Origin: Variovorax sp. PAMC 28711
GTDB taxonomy: Bacteria > Pseudomonadota > Gammaproteobacteria > Burkholderiales > Burkholderiaceae_C
Reading direction: 5' to 3'
DNA length: 64,000 nt
NCBI RefSeq assembly: GCF_001577265.1
Contig: NZ_CP014517.1
Span: 2,702,501 to 2,766,500 of the forward strand
How positions within the stretch are numbered: position 1 is the first letter of the stretch; every line of letters begins with the position of its first letter. The notes below the pieces were generated by a model. That model was not told the DNA's origin, made no database searches, and saw only the letters and a list, made by a program, of their open reading frames with translations. A program made the translations under genes and the position numbers. This document shows, one piece after another, positions 50,201 through 62,633 of the stretch.

Positions 50201-50353
50201 ATGTGGAAAATCGTCGTAGGTTTCGTCGTCTTTGCCGCCATCGCGCTGTTCGTCATCGCCAAGGGCGGCGATTCGATCGACATGTCCGGTGAGAAGCACG
50301 GCACCGAGGCCACGCACACGCCCGAGCCGGCCGCATCCGCCGCGCCCAAGTAA
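50201..50353 (+). CDS. 50-residue single-span membrane peptide
   Basis: ATG at 50201 follows CAGGAGACAAGACC, a good ribosome-binding site, and opens a 50-codon frame ending TAA at 50353. Residues 3-20 (KIVVGFVVFAAIALFVIA) are one hydrophobic helix. The rest is a polar Ala/Pro-rich tail (GEKHGTEATHTPEPAASA). It sits between a terminator and uvrA. The composition and the signal before the ATG support a real gene; function unknown. Confidence 0.75.
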   Translation: MWKIVVGFVVFAAIALFVIAKGGDSIDMSGEKHGTEATHTPEPAASAAPK

Positions 50354-50458
50354 TCCGCCCGGTACGGGACGCCGGCTGACACCCGGCCGCGCAAGACCCT
50401 GCCACACGGCGGTCGCGGTGCTGTTCCTAGAATGTCTGCCCCACCCCCCAAGGTACAC

Positions 50459-53400
50459 ATGACACAGGGCTCCATCCGGATCCGCGGCGCACGCCAGCAC
50501 AACCTCCAGAACCTCGACCTCGACATCCGCACAGGCGAGATGACCGTGGTCACCGGCCCGAGCGGCTCGGGCAAATCGAGCCTGGTGTTCGACACGCTGT
50601 ATGCCGAGGGCCAGCGCCGCTACGTCGAGACCTTCTCGGCCTATGCGCGCCAGTTCCTCGATCGCATGGACAAGCCGGCAGTCGACAAGGTGGAAGGCGT
50701 GCCGCCGGCCATCGCCATCGACCAGACCAACCCGGTTCGCTCGTCGCGCTCCACGGTCGGCACGATGACCGAGCTCAACGACCACCTGAAGCTGCTCTAC
50801 GCACGCGCCGCGGCGCTGTTCGACCGCGAAACGGCGCTGCCGGTGCGGCACGACTCGCCCGACTCCATCTACGCCGCGCTGGCGGACCGCGCGGCGGGCG
50901 CCGGCGACCCGCGCGTGGTGCTGACCTTCCCGGTGGAGCTGCCCGCGACGACGACCGCCGATGAAGTCACCCAGTGGCTGTCGGCCAGCGGCTTCACGCG
51001 CGTGCAGGCCGAGCGCGAAGTCGCCACGCCGACGGGCCCGCGCAAGGTGCTCGACGTGGTGGCCGACCGCTTCCGCGTGGCGGGGACGGAACGCGTTCGC
51101 GTGCTGGAGGCGATCGAGACGGCGCTCAAGCGCGGCGCGGGCCGCCTCACGGTCTATGCGCTGGCGGCCGAAGAGGGCGGCGAGCCGGAGGTCTGGAAGT
51201 TTTCGACCGGGCTCCATTGCCCCGAGAGCGACATCCGCTACGCTGACCCGATCCCGTCGATGTTCTCGTTCAACTCGGCGGTGGGCGCCTGCGACACCTG
51301 CCGGGGCTTCGGTCGCGTGATCGGCGTCGACCTCGGCCTCGTCATCCCGAACGACAAGCTCACGCTGCGCGCCGGCGCGATCAAGACGATCCAGACACCG
51401 GCATGGAAAGAGGCGCAGGACGACTTGATGCGCCACGCCGAAGCGGCCGGCATTCCGCGCGACACGCCCTGGGCCAAGCTCACCGACGAGCAGAAGCATT
51501 GGGTCATCGAGGGCTCGCCCAACTGGAAGGGCAAGTGGAACCAGCAGTGGTACGGCGTCAAGCGTTTCTTCGGCTACCTGGAGAGCAAGGCCTACAAGAT
51601 GCACATCCGCGTGCTCTTGTCGAAGTACCGCAGCTACACGCCATGCCCGACCTGCGCCGGCGCGCGGCTCAAGCTCGAAAGCCTGCTGTGGCGCATCGGC
51701 AGCAAGGACGACGCCGACGCGGTGCTGCCGCCCGGAAAGCGCTTCATGCCGGTCGGCGCCAAGTGGTCGCGCGCGCAGCTCGAAGCATTGCCAGGTCTTT
51801 GCCTGCACGATCTGATGATGCTGTCGATCGAGCGGCTGCGCCGCTTCTTCGACCGCGTCGAACACCACGGCAACGGCACGCCGGCGAGCGAGGGCGACGC
51901 CCAGGCGCTCAAGCTGCTGTTCGAAGAGATCACCACGCGCTTGCGTTACCTTCACGACGTCGGCATCGGCTACCTCACGCTCGACCGGCAGAGCCGCACG
52001 TTGAGCGGCGGCGAGGTGCAGCGCATCAACCTGACGACAGCGCTCGGCACCTCGCTGGTCAACACGCTCTTCGTGCTCGACGAGCCCAGCATCGGCCTGC
52101 ACCCGCGCGACATGAACCGCATCACCGAGGCCATGCTGCGTTTGCGCGACGCGGGCAACACGCTGGTCGTGGTCGAGCACGATCCGGCCGTGATGCTGGC
52201 GGCCGACCGCGTGATCGACATGGGCCCGGGCCCCGGCATCCGCGGCGGCCAGATCGTGTTCGACGGCACCACCGACCAGCTGCGCGATGCCGATACGCTC
52301 ACCGGCAACTACCTCGGTGGCCGCAAGAAGATCGGCATGGGCTTCAAGCGGCTGGTGAGCGAGAACACGCACCGGCTCATCCTCGAAGGCGCGCGCGAGC
52401 ACAACCTGCAGAACATCACGGTCGAGATCCCGCTGGCGCGCCTGGTGTGCATCACCGGCGTGAGCGGCTCCGGCAAGTCGACACTGGTGCAGGACGTGCT
52501 CGCGCCCGCGCTGATGCGCCACTTCGGCAAGACCACCGAAAGCCCCGGCGCCTTCGACCGCCTGCTCGGTGCCGATCACCTGGGCGACGTGGTCTTCGTC
52601 GACCAGTCGCCGATCGGCAAGACGGCGCGCTCCAATCCGGCGAGCTACGTGGGCGCCTGGGACGCACTGCGTGAGATCTTCGCGACGGCAGCGCTCTCGC
52701 GCCAACGCGGCTACACGGCCAGCAAGTTCAGCTTCAATTCCGGCGACGGGCGCTGCCCGACCTGCGGCGGCTCGGGTTTCGAGCATGTGGAAATGCAGTT
52801 CCTGTCGGACGTGTACCTGCGCTGCCCCGATTGCGACGGCAAGCGCTACCGCCCCGAAATCCTCGAAGTGACGATCGAGCGGAAGGGCCGCCACTTCAAC
52901 GTGGCGGACGTGCTCGACCTCACGGTGGCCGAAGCCGCGACGTTGTTCGATGCCGACCGCGACGTGCTGCGCGTGCTGCAACCCATCGTCGACGTGGGGC
53001 TCGACTACGTGAAGCTCGGGCAGCCGGTTCCGACGTTGAGCGGCGGCGAGGCGCAGCGCCTGAAGCTCGCCGGCTTCCTGGCCGAAGCCGCGAAGAACGC
53101 GACGGCCAGCAAGCAGGCGGTCGCGCGCAAGGGCACGCTCTTCCTGTTCGACGAACCCACCACCGGCCTGCACTTCGACGACATCGCGCGCCTCATGCGT
53201 GCGCTGCGCAAGCTGCTCGATGCGGGCCATTCGCTGGTCGTGATCGAGCACAACCTCGACGTGATCCGCGCCAGCGACTGGCTGATCGACCTCGGCCCCG
53301 AGGGCGGCGAGGGTGGCGGGCAGGTGGTGGCCGAAGGCACGCCCGAATCGATCCGCGAGAACCGCGCATCGCTCACCGGTGCGGCGCTGGCCGACTATGA

Positions 53401-56203
53401 ACTCGCGATCGGCCCCGACGCGTACAAGGTGGCCGAGCGCGCCGCGCGGCGTTACGTCGGCAGCGCCGCATCGGACGCGCCGGGCCGCCACGCGATTCAG
53501 ATCGTGAACGCGCGCGAGCACAACCTGAAGAACCTCAGCGTCGACATCCCGCGTGGCAAGTTCAGCGTGGTCACGGGCGTGAGCGGCTCGGGCAAGTCGA
53601 CGCTGGCCTTCGACATCCTCTTCAACGAAGGGCAGCGCCGTTATCTCGAATCGCTCAATGCCTACGCGCGCAGCATCGTGCAGCCCGCAGGGCGGCCCGA
53701 GGTCGACGCGGTGTACGGCATTCCGCCGACCGTGGCGATCGAGCAGCGCCTGTCGCGCGGCGGGCGCAAAAGCACGGTGGGCACGACGACGGAGGTCTGG
53801 CATTTCCTGCGGCTCCTGTACGTGAAGCTCGGCATCCAGCACTGCATCTTCGACGGCGCTGCCGTGCAACCGCAAACGCCCGACAGCATCGCCGCGCAAC
53901 TGCTGAAGAACTTCAAGGGCCAGCACATCGGCCTGCTGGCGCCGCTGGTGAGCAACCGCAAGGGCGTCTACACCGAACTGGCCGATTGGGCGCGGCCGCG
54001 CGGCTACACGCACCTGCGCGTGGACGGCGCCTTCCTGCCGACGACAGGCTTTCCGCGCATCGACCGCTTCAAGGAGCACAGCATCGAGCTGCCGGTGGCC
54101 AGCCTCGACGTGTCGCCGCAGAACGCGGCCGAACTGCGCGCGGCGCTCACGAAGGCGCTGGAGCACGGCAAGGGCGTGGTCCACGTGTTGAGCGAACTCA
54201 CAGGCTTGCGCGCCGCGATGAGGGCCGGCGTGTCGACGGCGGGCATCGGCCGCGTCAGCGTGTTCTCGACGCTGCGTGCGTGTCCGGTGTGCAGCACGAG
54301 CTACACCGAACTCGACCCGCGCCTCTTCTCGTACAACAGCAAGCACGGCTGGTGCCCCGACTGCGTGGGCACGGGCGTCAAGCTCAGCAAGGACCAGCGC
54401 AAGGTCTACGACGACTCGGTGCTGGCCGACGACCAGAAGGGCCGCGAGCAGACTTTCGCCGAGCCGGAAGCCGAAGACGTCGGCGACGTGGCGTGCCCGA
54501 CCTGCGAAGGCACGCGACTGAACGCGACGGCACGCGCCGTGAGCTTCGGGGCCTCGGTGTTCGAGGGCAAGGGCGGCATCGGCATCACGCAGCTCGCGCG
54601 CATGAGCGTGGTCGAGGTGCGCCAGTGGTTCGAGGGGCTGGAACTGGTCGGCCGCGAGGCGGAGATCGCCCGCGACCTGGTGCCGGAGATCAAGAGCCGG
54701 CTCGAATTCCTCGAAGAGGTCGGGCTCGGCTACCTCACGCTCGACCGCGGCGCGCCGACCCTGTCGGGCGGCGAAGCGCAGCGCATCCGCCTCGCGGCAC
54801 AGCTGGGCAGCAACCTGCAGGGCGTGTGCTACGTGCTCGACGAGCCGACCATCGGCCTGCACGCGCGCGACAACCAGATCCTGCTCGACGCGCTGCACAA
54901 GCTCGGCGAGAAAGGCAACACGCTGGTGGTGGTGGAGCACGACGAGGACACGATCCGTCGCGCCGACCACATCATCGACATCGGCCCGAGCGCGGGCAAG
55001 CGCGGTGGCCGGCTCGTCGCCGAAGGCTCGGTGGCGGACATCGAAGCGGCGGCCGATTCGCAGACCGGGCGCTACCTGCGCGACGCCATCCGGCATCCGC
55101 TGCAGCCGCGACGCGACGTGCCGCCGCCCGCGCCCGATGCGGCTGGCTGGCTCACCGTGCGCGGCGCCGACCTGCACAACCTGCAGGACGTGACCGCCAC
55201 GCTGCCGCTGCACCGCCTGGTGGTCGTCACCGGCGTCAGCGGCTCGGGCAAGTCGACGCTGGCGCGCGACGTGCTGCTGGCCAACGTCTATGCGATCGTC
55301 GTGCAGCGCATGACCAAGGCCGGACGCGACAACGACGCCGCCGGCAAGCGCGCGAAGTGGGCCGGCTGCAGCGACGTCGAGGGCTATGAAACCATCGACC
55401 GCGTGCTCGAAGTCGACCAGACACCGATCGGCAAGACACCGCGCAGTTGCCCCGCGACCTACATCGGTTTTTGGGACACCATCCGCAAACTCTTCGCCGA
55501 CACGCTGGAGGCGAAGGCGCGCGGCTACAGCCCGGCGCGCTTCAGCTTCAATACCGGCGAAGGTCGCTGCCCGGGTTGCGACGGCGCGGGCATCCGCACC
55601 ATCGCGATGAGCTTCCTGCCCGACGTGAAGGTGCCCTGCGAGGTGTGCCACGGCGCGCGCTTCAACCCCGAGACGCTGGCGGTCAGCTGGCGCGGCAAGA
55701 GCATCGGCGAGGTGCTGCAGATGGAGGTCGACGAGGCGGTCGATTTCTTCGCGGCCATGCCCAACATCAGCCATCCGCTGCAGCTGCTCAAGGACGTGGG
55801 GCTCGGCTATCTCACGCTGGGCCAGCCGTCGCCGACGCTGAGCGGCGGCGAGGCGCAACGCATCAAGCTCGTCACCGAGCTGAGCAAGGTGCGCGACGAC
55901 ATCACGCGCCGCGGCCAGAAGCCGCCGCATACGCTGTACGTGCTCGACGAGCCGACCGTCGGCCTGCACATGGCCGACGTCGAGAAGCTCATTCATGTGC
56001 TGCACCGGCTGGTGAACGGCGGCCACAGCGTGGTGGTGATCGAGCACGACCTCGACGTGATCGCCGAAGCCGACTGGATCCTCGACCTCGGCCCCGAAGG
56101 CGGCAACGCCGGCGGGCGCATCGTGGCCGCGGCACCGCCGGAAGAAGTGGTGCGGCTGGGGACGCACACTGGCGTGGCGCTGGCGCCGGTGCTGGCGCGC
56201 TGA
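50459..56203 (+). CDS. uvrA: Double-length UvrA-like excinuclease ABC subunit A
   Basis: A 1914-residue protein made of two complete UvrA-like halves, four ABC ATPase units in all. Walker A loops start at residues 33, 667, 1040 and 1592 (GPSGSGKSS, then GVSGSGKST three times), and four LSGGE(A/V)QR signatures follow. Zinc-finger cysteine pairs recur in both halves (CPTCGGSG...[14 protein letters not shown]...CEVCHG). The first half keeps the insertion region (around [15 protein letters not shown] [14 protein letters not shown]). The second has a much shorter P-loop spacing (552 against 634 residues) and seems to lack most of it. An ATG at 50432 would add nine residues. Such double UvrAs exist in Burkholderiales beside a normal UvrA; DNA-damage binding is expected but the special role is unknown. 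Confidence 0.92.
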   Translation: MTQGSIRIRGARQHNLQNLDLDIRTGEMTVVTGPSGSGKSSLVFDTLYAEGQRRYVETFSAYARQFLDRMDKPAVDKVEGVPPAIAIDQTNPVRSSRSTVGTMTELNDHLKLLYARAAALFDRETALPVRHDSPDSIYAALADRAAGAGDPRVVLTFPVELPATTTADEVTQWLSASGFTRVQAEREVATPTGPRKVLDVVADRFRVAGTERVRVLEAIETALKRGAGRLTVYALAAEEGGEPEVWKFSTGLHCPESDIRYADPIPSMFSFNSAVGACDTCRGFGRVIGVDLGLVIPNDKLTLRAGAIKTIQTPAWKEAQDDLMRHAEAAGIPRDTPWAKLTDEQKHWVIEGSPNWKGKWNQQWYGVKRFFGYLESKAYKMHIRVLLSKYRSYTPCPTCAGARLKLESLLWRIGSKDDADAVLPPGKRFMPVGAKWSRAQLEALPGLCLHDLMMLSIERLRRFFDRVEHHGNGTPASEGDAQALKLLFEEITTRLRYLHDVGIGYLTLDRQSRTLSGGEVQRINLTTALGTSLVNTLFVLDEPSIGLHPRDMNRITEAMLRLRDAGNTLVVVEHDPAVMLAADRVIDMGPGPGIRGGQIVFDGTTDQLRDADTLTGNYLGGRKKIGMGFKRLVSENTHRLILEGAREHNLQNITVEIPLARLVCITGVSGSGKSTLVQDVLAPALMRHFGKTTESPGAFDRLLGADHLGDVVFVDQSPIGKTARSNPASYVGAWDALREIFATAALSRQRGYTASKFSFNSGDGRCPTCGGSGFEHVEMQFLSDVYLRCPDCDGKRYRPEILEVTIERKGRHFNVADVLDLTVAEAATLFDADRDVLRVLQPIVDVGLDYVKLGQPVPTLSGGEAQRLKLAGFLAEAAKNATASKQAVARKGTLFLFDEPTTGLHFDDIARLMRALRKLLDAGHSLVVIEHNLDVIRASDWLIDLGPEGGEGGGQVVAEGTPESIRENRASLTGAALADYELAIGPDAYKVAERAARRYVGSAASDAPGRHAIQIVNAREHNLKNLSVDIPRGKFSVVTGVSGSGKSTLAFDILFNEGQRRYLESLNAYARSIVQPAGRPEVDAVYGIPPTVAIEQRLSRGGRKSTVGTTTEVWHFLRLLYVKLGIQHCIFDGAAVQPQTPDSIAAQLLKNFKGQHIGLLAPLVSNRKGVYTELADWARPRGYTHLRVDGAFLPTTGFPRIDRFKEHSIELPVASLDVSPQNAAELRAALTKALEHGKGVVHVLSELTGLRAAMRAGVSTAGIGRVSVFSTLRACPVCSTSYTELDPRLFSYNSKHGWCPDCVGTGVKLSKDQRKVYDDSVLADDQKGREQTFAEPEAEDVGDVACPTCEGTRLNATARAVSFGASVFEGKGGIGITQLARMSVVEVRQWFEGLELVGREAEIARDLVPEIKSRLEFLEEVGLGYLTLDRGAPTLSGGEAQRIRLAAQLGSNLQGVCYVLDEPTIGLHARDNQILLDALHKLGEKGNTLVVVEHDEDTIRRADHIIDIGPSAGKRGGRLVAEGSVADIEAAADSQTGRYLRDAIRHPLQPRRDVPPPAPDAAGWLTVRGADLHNLQDVTATLPLHRLVVVTGVSGSGKSTLARDVLLANVYAIVVQRMTKAGRDNDAAGKRAKWAGCSDVEGYETIDRVLEVDQTPIGKTPRSCPATYIGFWDTIRKLFADTLEAKARGYSPARFSFNTGEGRCPGCDGAGIRTIAMSFLPDVKVPCEVCHGARFNPETLAVSWRGKSIGEVLQMEVDEAVDFFAAMPNISHPLQLLKDVGLGYLTLGQPSPTLSGGEAQRIKLVTELSKVRDDITRRGQKPPHTLYVLDEPTVGLHMADVEKLIHVLHRLVNGGHSVVVIEHDLDVIAEADWILDLGPEGGNAGGRIVAAAPPEEVVRLGTHTGVALAPVLAR

Positions 56204-56205
56204 GA

Positions 56206-56270
56206 AAAATTCAAGCAAAAAGGGCTGTAGCGCCCGTGGGACGGGCGCATACAGCTATTGTTTCGATAGC
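56206..56270. repeat. Palindromic intergenic repeat downstream of uvrA
   Basis: After an A-rich lead (AAATTCAAGCAAAAAGG), GCTGTA-G-CGCCCG pairs with CGGGCG-CA-TACAGC. A second small dyad, GCTAT...ATAGC (56253-56269), follows. This layout resembles a dispersed intergenic repeat I associate with Comamonadaceae genomes. It may also act as a terminator for uvrA, but has no long T-run. Confidence 0.65.
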
Positions 56271-56303
56271 ATCTGGCACGCAGCTTTCAACTAAGCTCGA
56301 GCC

Positions 56304-57806
56304 ATGCGCAAATCAAAACCTGTCGTTCCTGTTGTCGCCGTTGTCCTCGTCGCGGGGCTGGCCTACGCCGGCACCAGCCACTGGCTGGGCGGGCAGATCG
56401 AGTCACGCTACAACGCAGCACTCGACCAGCAACTGTCCGCCATCGGGTCGCTGCAGCCTGGCACCCAGATCACGCGCAGCTACCAGCGCGGTATGTTCAC
56501 CTCCGAGGCGCAGATCACCCTGACCGTTCCCTCGCCACCCACGGCCGAAGCGGAAGCGGACCCCGATGCGCAAGCTGCGCCGCCCACGCCGCCAGCGCTG
56601 CAAAAGCCGCTGGTCATCACCATCGACAACCACATCCAGCACGGCCCCCTGGCCGGCTGGTGGCCTGCCATCGCACTGATCGCGTCGCGTCTGGGCAAGA
56701 TCGACGCCGGGACGCCGGCACAGCGCGCAGTGTTCGACAAAGTCGAGCCGCCGCGCCTGCGCACCGTGGTCCATTTCGGCGGCGGCTACGACGGGACCTT
56801 CGTGCTGCCGGCGGGCGAATTCGCCGACGGCGCGAGTCGGGCCAAGTGGCAACAACTCGACTTCCGCTTCAATGGTGCGGGCGACGGCCGGCATGTCGAA
56901 GGCAATTTCGACTGGCCGCAGCTGAGCATCGAAGCAGCGCCCAAAACCGATGCCGACGAAGCCGCCGGTGCGCGCACTCGCGATGCCGTCCGTTTGCAGA
57001 TCGAGGGCATGACCGCCCGCTTCGATTCCGAGGTGCCCGTGAACGGAACGGCCGCGTTCGGCGCCGGGACCTCTTCCGGCACGATCAAGCACCTCAGCAT
57101 GGCCCGCGGAGATGCGCCGAAGGCGATGTTCGAACTCGACGGCGTCCAGCTCGCCAGCACCACCCGCGCCACCGGAGCGCTGTTCGACGTCGAGCAAACC
57201 GCCACCGGTCGCGGCACCCTGGCGGGCAAACCGATCGACCGTTTCGATTACGCGATGGCCTTGACGCAACTCAATGGCGAGGCACTGAAAGCGCTGGAGC
57301 AGGCGCTGTTCAAAGCGTCGGCAACACCGGCGGCCGAAGCGCCGACCGACGCGCAGAGTGCCGCCATCGCGCAGGCGCTGAACGCAGTGGTGCAAGCCGG
57401 GCCCTCGTTTCGCAGCAGACTGAAGGCGACCATCGGTGTCGAGACGGGCGAGTTCAGCCTCGGTGTCACGCTGCCCACCGGCGCGGCGCCCGCGCCCGCC
57501 GATCTGCCGCCAGCCTTTCTCATGCTCGCGCTGGCGCAACAGATTGAGGGCAACGCCTCGATGAAGATGCCGAAATCGTGGGTGCCGCTTTTCGCGGGCG
57601 CGGGCGACAAGCCGGCCGAATCGATCGCCTCGGCCAAGGCGCTGCTCGGAAACTTCACTGCCCAGGGGTGGCTGGTCGAGGGCGCCGCCGATGTCACTGC
57701 CGAGCTGAAATACGCCGCAGGCGCCATCACGGTCAACGGCCGGCCGTTCAACCCGCTGGGGCTGGGCGCCGAGCCGGCGCAACCACGGCGGCGGCAACAG
57801 CGCTGA
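56304..57806 (+). CDS. DUF945 (YdgA-like) envelope protein
   Basis: A 500-residue protein with one N-terminal hydrophobic helix (about residues 8-24), after which it should be periplasmic. The start RYNAALDQQLSAIGSLQPG and the following TRSYQRGMFTSEAQ fit the DUF945/YdgA family, large AsmA-like lipid-transport-type proteins of the inner membrane. An Ala/Pro-rich stretch lies at about residues 80-100 and the C-terminus is basic. Function unknown. It is alone between uvrA and the restriction locus. Confidence 0.8.
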   Translation: MRKSKPVVPVVAVVLVAGLAYAGTSHWLGGQIESRYNAALDQQLSAIGSLQPGTQITRSYQRGMFTSEAQITLTVPSPPTAEAEADPDAQAAPPTPPALQKPLVITIDNHIQHGPLAGWWPAIALIASRLGKIDAGTPAQRAVFDKVEPPRLRTVVHFGGGYDGTFVLPAGEFADGASRAKWQQLDFRFNGAGDGRHVEGNFDWPQLSIEAAPKTDADEAAGARTRDAVRLQIEGMTARFDSEVPVNGTAAFGAGTSSGTIKHLSMARGDAPKAMFELDGVQLASTTRATGALFDVEQTATGRGTLAGKPIDRFDYAMALTQLNGEALKALEQALFKASATPAAEAPTDAQSAAIAQALNAVVQAGPSFRSRLKATIGVETGEFSLGVTLPTGAAPAPADLPPAFLMLALAQQIEGNASMKMPKSWVPLFAGAGDKPAESIASAKALLGNFTAQGWLVEGAADVTAELKYAAGAITVNGRPFNPLGLGAEPAQPRRRQQR

Positions 57807-57881
57807 GATGCTCGGGGCGGCAGCGAGTGCCGCGGGTTGACCGTATCGAGCACGATGCAGTGCCTGCTACGCTCGCCGCCG

Positions 57882-59430
<1,549 letters not shown>

Positions 59431-59441
<11 letters not shown>

Positions 59442-60654
59442 GTGGGCGAAGCGCACTCTTGGTGAGTTCGTCCGGCTGCAGCGAGGGCACGACCTGACTG
59501 CAGCGGAGCAGCGGCCTGGGCTGTTTCCGGTAATGGGATCGGCCGGCCAGAACGGCACTCATGCTGAGTCTCTGGCTGCTGGTCCAGGTGTGGTGATTGG
59601 CCGTAGCGGTGCTTCTGTTGGGCGAGTTCATTTCTCAGACGTGGACTATTGGCCGCACAACACCTGCCTGTACGTAACGGATTTTCTTGGCAACCATCCG
59701 CGATTCGCCTACTACCTCCTGCAGACGCTTGCTCTCGCGGGCTACAACTCTGGGAGTGCGCAACCATCTCTTAATCGCAATTTCATCTACTCCATCCCTG
59801 TACTGGTGCCCGGGAGGGCCGAGCAGAACGAGATCGTTGATGTGCTTCAAGCTCTCGACGACCGCATCACCCTCCTGCGCGAAACCAACGCCACGCTCGA
59901 AGCCATCGCCCAGGCGCTGTTCAAATCGTGGTTCGTCGACTTCGACCCCGTGCGCGCCAAGATGGCATGCCGCGCCCCCGAAGGCATGGACGAGGCCACG
60001 GCGGCGCTGTTTCCGGATGGGTTCGGGGAGTCGGAGTTGGGGTTGGTGCCGAAGGGGTGGCGCAGCGGCCACCTCGGCGAAGTGGCACGAACGGTTCGGA
60101 AGCAACTTCAACCGTCGGAGCTTCACGCGGGGCTGCACTATGTCGGTTTGGAGCACATGCCGCGAAAGTCGTTGAGCCTTGTCGAGTGGGCGACTGCGGA
60201 TGGGCTGGAAAGCGCCAAAGCCGCTTTCCGTGAAGGTGATGTTCTTTTCGGAAAGCTCCGTCCCTACTTCCACAAGGTCGTCATCGCGCCGTTTGATGGC
60301 GTCTGCTCCACGGATGTCTTGGTGTGTCAGGCAATCAAACCTGCATTCAAGGGCTTTGTGGCGATGCAGCTTTTCAGCGATGCGTTGGTTGGCTACGCAG
60401 AACGGCTGTCGAACGGCGCGAAGATGCCACGGGTCAATTGGTCGGACTTGGCCGACTACCCCGTCGTCGTCCCGACGGAAGATGTCGCACTGCGTTTTAC
60501 AGAAGTCGTCGAGCCGTTGTTCGCGCACATGAAAGCGGCCACTCAAACTGCCCAAACCCTCGCCGCCCTCCGCGACACCCTGCTCCCCCGTCTGATCTCC
60601 GGGCAGCTACGACTGCCGGAAGCCGTGACGGACATCGAAGCTCAGCCCAGTTGA
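59431..60654 (+). CDS. hsdS: Type I restriction-modification specificity subunit
   Basis: A 407-residue DNA-recognition subunit with two target recognition domains (about 1-140 and 205-370). The central conserved helix is [20 protein letters not shown] (about 145-180), and the C-terminal helix [20 protein letters not shown] repeats its pattern. Base composition of the first recognition domain (59.5-59.8 kb) is visibly less GC-rich than hsdM, as expected for exchanged recognition modules. It overlaps hsdM by 11 bases. The target sequence cannot be predicted here. Confidence 0.94.
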
Positions 60655-60684
60655 GCGGTCAAGCGCTCGGCCTGCATGGCCCGA

Positions 60685-61359
60685 TCAAGCGCGCAGCTTC
60701 GTCAGCAGCCCGACCAATTCATGGATGGCCGTGTAGGGCTCGGGGGCGTCGTCCGCGGTGAATCGGCGTGCGAGCGCATCCGCTCGTGCGATGGCCACGT
60801 CAAGGCGGTCGCTCGTGCTCGCGAAGGTGCGCGACGCGCCCTTCTCGTAGCCGGGAATGTGTTGCTTTAGGCGCCTCATCACCTCGTCACGGTGCATGGG
60901 CGCCTGAATGTCCTGGTAGTGCAGCAGCAGCCACAGCTCGAAGCTGGGCACCGAGGCGATGGCGCGAAAGCGCACCATTTGCTTTTCGTCGTTCTTCAGC
61001 TTGCCGTCCAACGACTCGGCCAGACGCAATGCTTCGACATTGCTTGGATGGTCGTCTCGGTCGAACACGGCGTAGACCTGCTCGAACGCGCGAGACTGGA
61101 TTTTTCGGTGTCGATCACCTTGCTCGAACAGGCTTTTGGCGTGCTGCACCACCTGGATCGGCGCCGTACCCAACTCGCTGGACCGCACCTGCACGTTGGC
61201 CGTGTGCAAGCGGTGCGCGGTGCGAATTTCGTTGAAGTAGTTGGGCTCGGTTTTGCTTCCCTCCGAAACAATCAGGATGCGGTCGTAACTGGCGCGACGA
61301 CCGATCTTGCGTTGGAGCTGCTCCTTCTGGCGCTCCTGCGGGGCGCGGTCGCGCGCCAT
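60685..61359 (-). CDS. RloB-family protein (AbiLii-like), Toprim-like nuclease candidate
   Basis: A 224-residue RloB-domain protein. RILIVSEGSKTEPNYFNEI carries a Toprim-like conserved Glu, VYAVFDRDDHP the acidic DxDD cluster, and SVPSFELWLLLHY a further conserved Glu. This arrangement suggests a metal-dependent nuclease, as in Toprim partners of OLD/AAA defence pairs. Its ATG overlaps the stop of the ATPase gene by one base (TGATG), so the two form a unit. The pair is known as R-linked ORFs in type I loci and as AbiL in phage defence. It lies opposite and 30 bases from the hsdS end. Confidence 0.87.
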   Translation of the reverse strand: MARDRAPQERQKEQLQRKIGRRASYDRILIVSEGSKTEPNYFNEIRTAHRLHTANVQVRSSELGTAPIQVVQHAKSLFEQGDRHRKIQSRAFEQVYAVFDRDDHPSNVEALRLAESLDGKLKNDEKQMVRFRAIASVPSFELWLLLHYQDIQAPMHRDEVMRRLKQHIPGYEKGASRTFASTSDRLDVAIARADALARRFTADDAPEPYTAIHELVGLLTKLRA

Positions 61360-62633
61360 CAGGGCTGCACCGCCAGTGCGTCGCGCAGAAACGGGACACC
61401 GCCATAGCGGCCCATGAGGTAGCCGCGTTCGAGTGCCTCGTTCTTGCGGGGGCTGAACTCGGAGAGCGCGACCAGCGCGGAAGCCTGGTCGGCGTCTTTC
61501 TCAACGAACCAGACCTGATCGCGCCGGAACAGGTCGGGCGCGTCGAGCAAGGACGTGTCGTGCGTCGTGAAGATCAGTTGGGCGCCGCCGGTGTTGACCT
61601 CGGGGCGGTGGAACAGGCGCACCAGTTCGCGCACGAGAATGGGGTGAAGGCTGGTGTCGAGTTCGTCGATGACCAGCGTCCGCCCCTTTTCGAGGATGTC
61701 CAGCACCGGCCCCGCGATGAACAGCAGGTTGCGCGTGCCGCTGGATTCGTCCATCAGTTCGAATGTGGCTTTGCCCTGCGGTGTGGCATGAAAGAACTGC
61801 AGGTGATCCTGGTCTTGCTCTTCGTTGCGCACCTCGGTTTTTCCCGCCTTCATGTCGAAGTGCACCGTTTGCGCGGGGACTTTGCGCGAGACAACTTCAA
61901 TGTTGTCGATGCTGATGTCGGCCGAAGACAGGAAATCGCAGAGCCGCCGGCGTCCGTCGGGCTCTTTGAGCATCTGGATGGAAATCTGCGGGTTGAGTGC
62001 AGCCCGCTCATTGAAGATCACCAACTCGTTGATGAGCCAATCGAACACGGGACGCAGAACATCGCTGTTGAGCTGCACGGCCATCGAAAGGAACAGCGCG
62101 TTGGGCCGGGTGGCGCCTTCCCAGAGGTTCTTCGCGCCCTTGAGGCCGGTGCCGAACTCGTAGATGTCCTTGCCTGTTTCGACATCGAAGCGACGGTCGA
62201 ACCAGCGCTGCGGCTTGGAGGTCTTGTAAACCAGCAAATGCTCGCTGACGACTCGCTGCCGTGTCATGGCAAAGCCGTACTGGTAGCGGATGCCGTCCAC
62301 AAGAAAGGTGATTTCAAACTCGGTTGGCGCTTCACCGGACGCCTGATCCAGACGGAACGCCTGAACCGCGAAGGACTGGTTCGGTTGGATCGTGGCCGAC
62401 TCGGCCACGACGCCACGCATGTACTGCAAGGCCTTGATCAGGTTGGACTTGCCGCTGGCGTTCGCGCCATAGATAACGGCACTGCGCAGCACGTGCGGCG
62501 CTGCTTTCAGGCCCGTGGCTGCGGTGTGCGTGTCCTGCAGCGTCTTGTCTTTGGACGCTACGAGACTGAGCACCTGTTCGTCGCGCAGGCTGCGGAAGTT
62601 TGTGACGCGAAACTCGATCAACATGGCATTCAA
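61359..62633 (-). CDS. AAA ATPase (RloA/AbiLi-like)
   Basis: A 424-residue SMC/OLD-like ATPase. Walker A is GANASGKSN (about 56-64), the ABC-like signature region is FELMDESSGTRNLL, Walker B is RTLVIDELDTSLHP and the final motif is IFTTHDTSLLD. It is typical of AAA_15/AAA_21 proteins that pair with RloB or Toprim nucleases in phage defence (AbiL, PARIS-like logic), where the ATPase holds or activates the nuclease. A second ATG three codons inside (62624) is possible. First gene of a two-gene minus-strand operon inside the hsd locus, divergent from the Fic gene. Confidence 0.9.
   Translation of the reverse strand: MNAMLIEFRVTNFRSLRDEQVLSLVASKDKTLQDTHTAATGLKAAPHVLRSAVIYGANASGKSNLIKALQYMRGVVAESATIQPNQSFAVQAFRLDQASGEAPTEFEITFLVDGIRYQYGFAMTRQRVVSEHLLVYKTSKPQRWFDRRFDVETGKDIYEFGTGLKGAKNLWEGATRPNALFLSMAVQLNSDVLRPVFDWLINELVIFNERAALNPQISIQMLKEPDGRRRLCDFLSSADISIDNIEVVSRKVPAQTVHFDMKAGKTEVRNEEQDQDHLQFFHATPQGKATFELMDESSGTRNLLFIAGPVLDILEKGRTLVIDELDTSLHPILVRELVRLFHRPEVNTGGAQLIFTTHDTSLLDAPDLFRRDQVWFVEKDADQASALVALSEFSPRKNEALERGYLMGRYGGVPFLRDALAVQP

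Noticed and set aside
50138..56218. A 2026-residue open frame antisense to uvrA
   Set aside because: It is the complement of the four-ATPase UvrA gene. High GC content at third positions keeps the opposite strand open. Its translation is His/Arg/Ala-rich with no recognisable domain.
57818..57834. GCGGCA/TGCCGC hairpin before hsdM as a terminator
   Set aside because: Short stem, no T-run, and such short GC dyads are frequent by chance in this GC-rich sequence.
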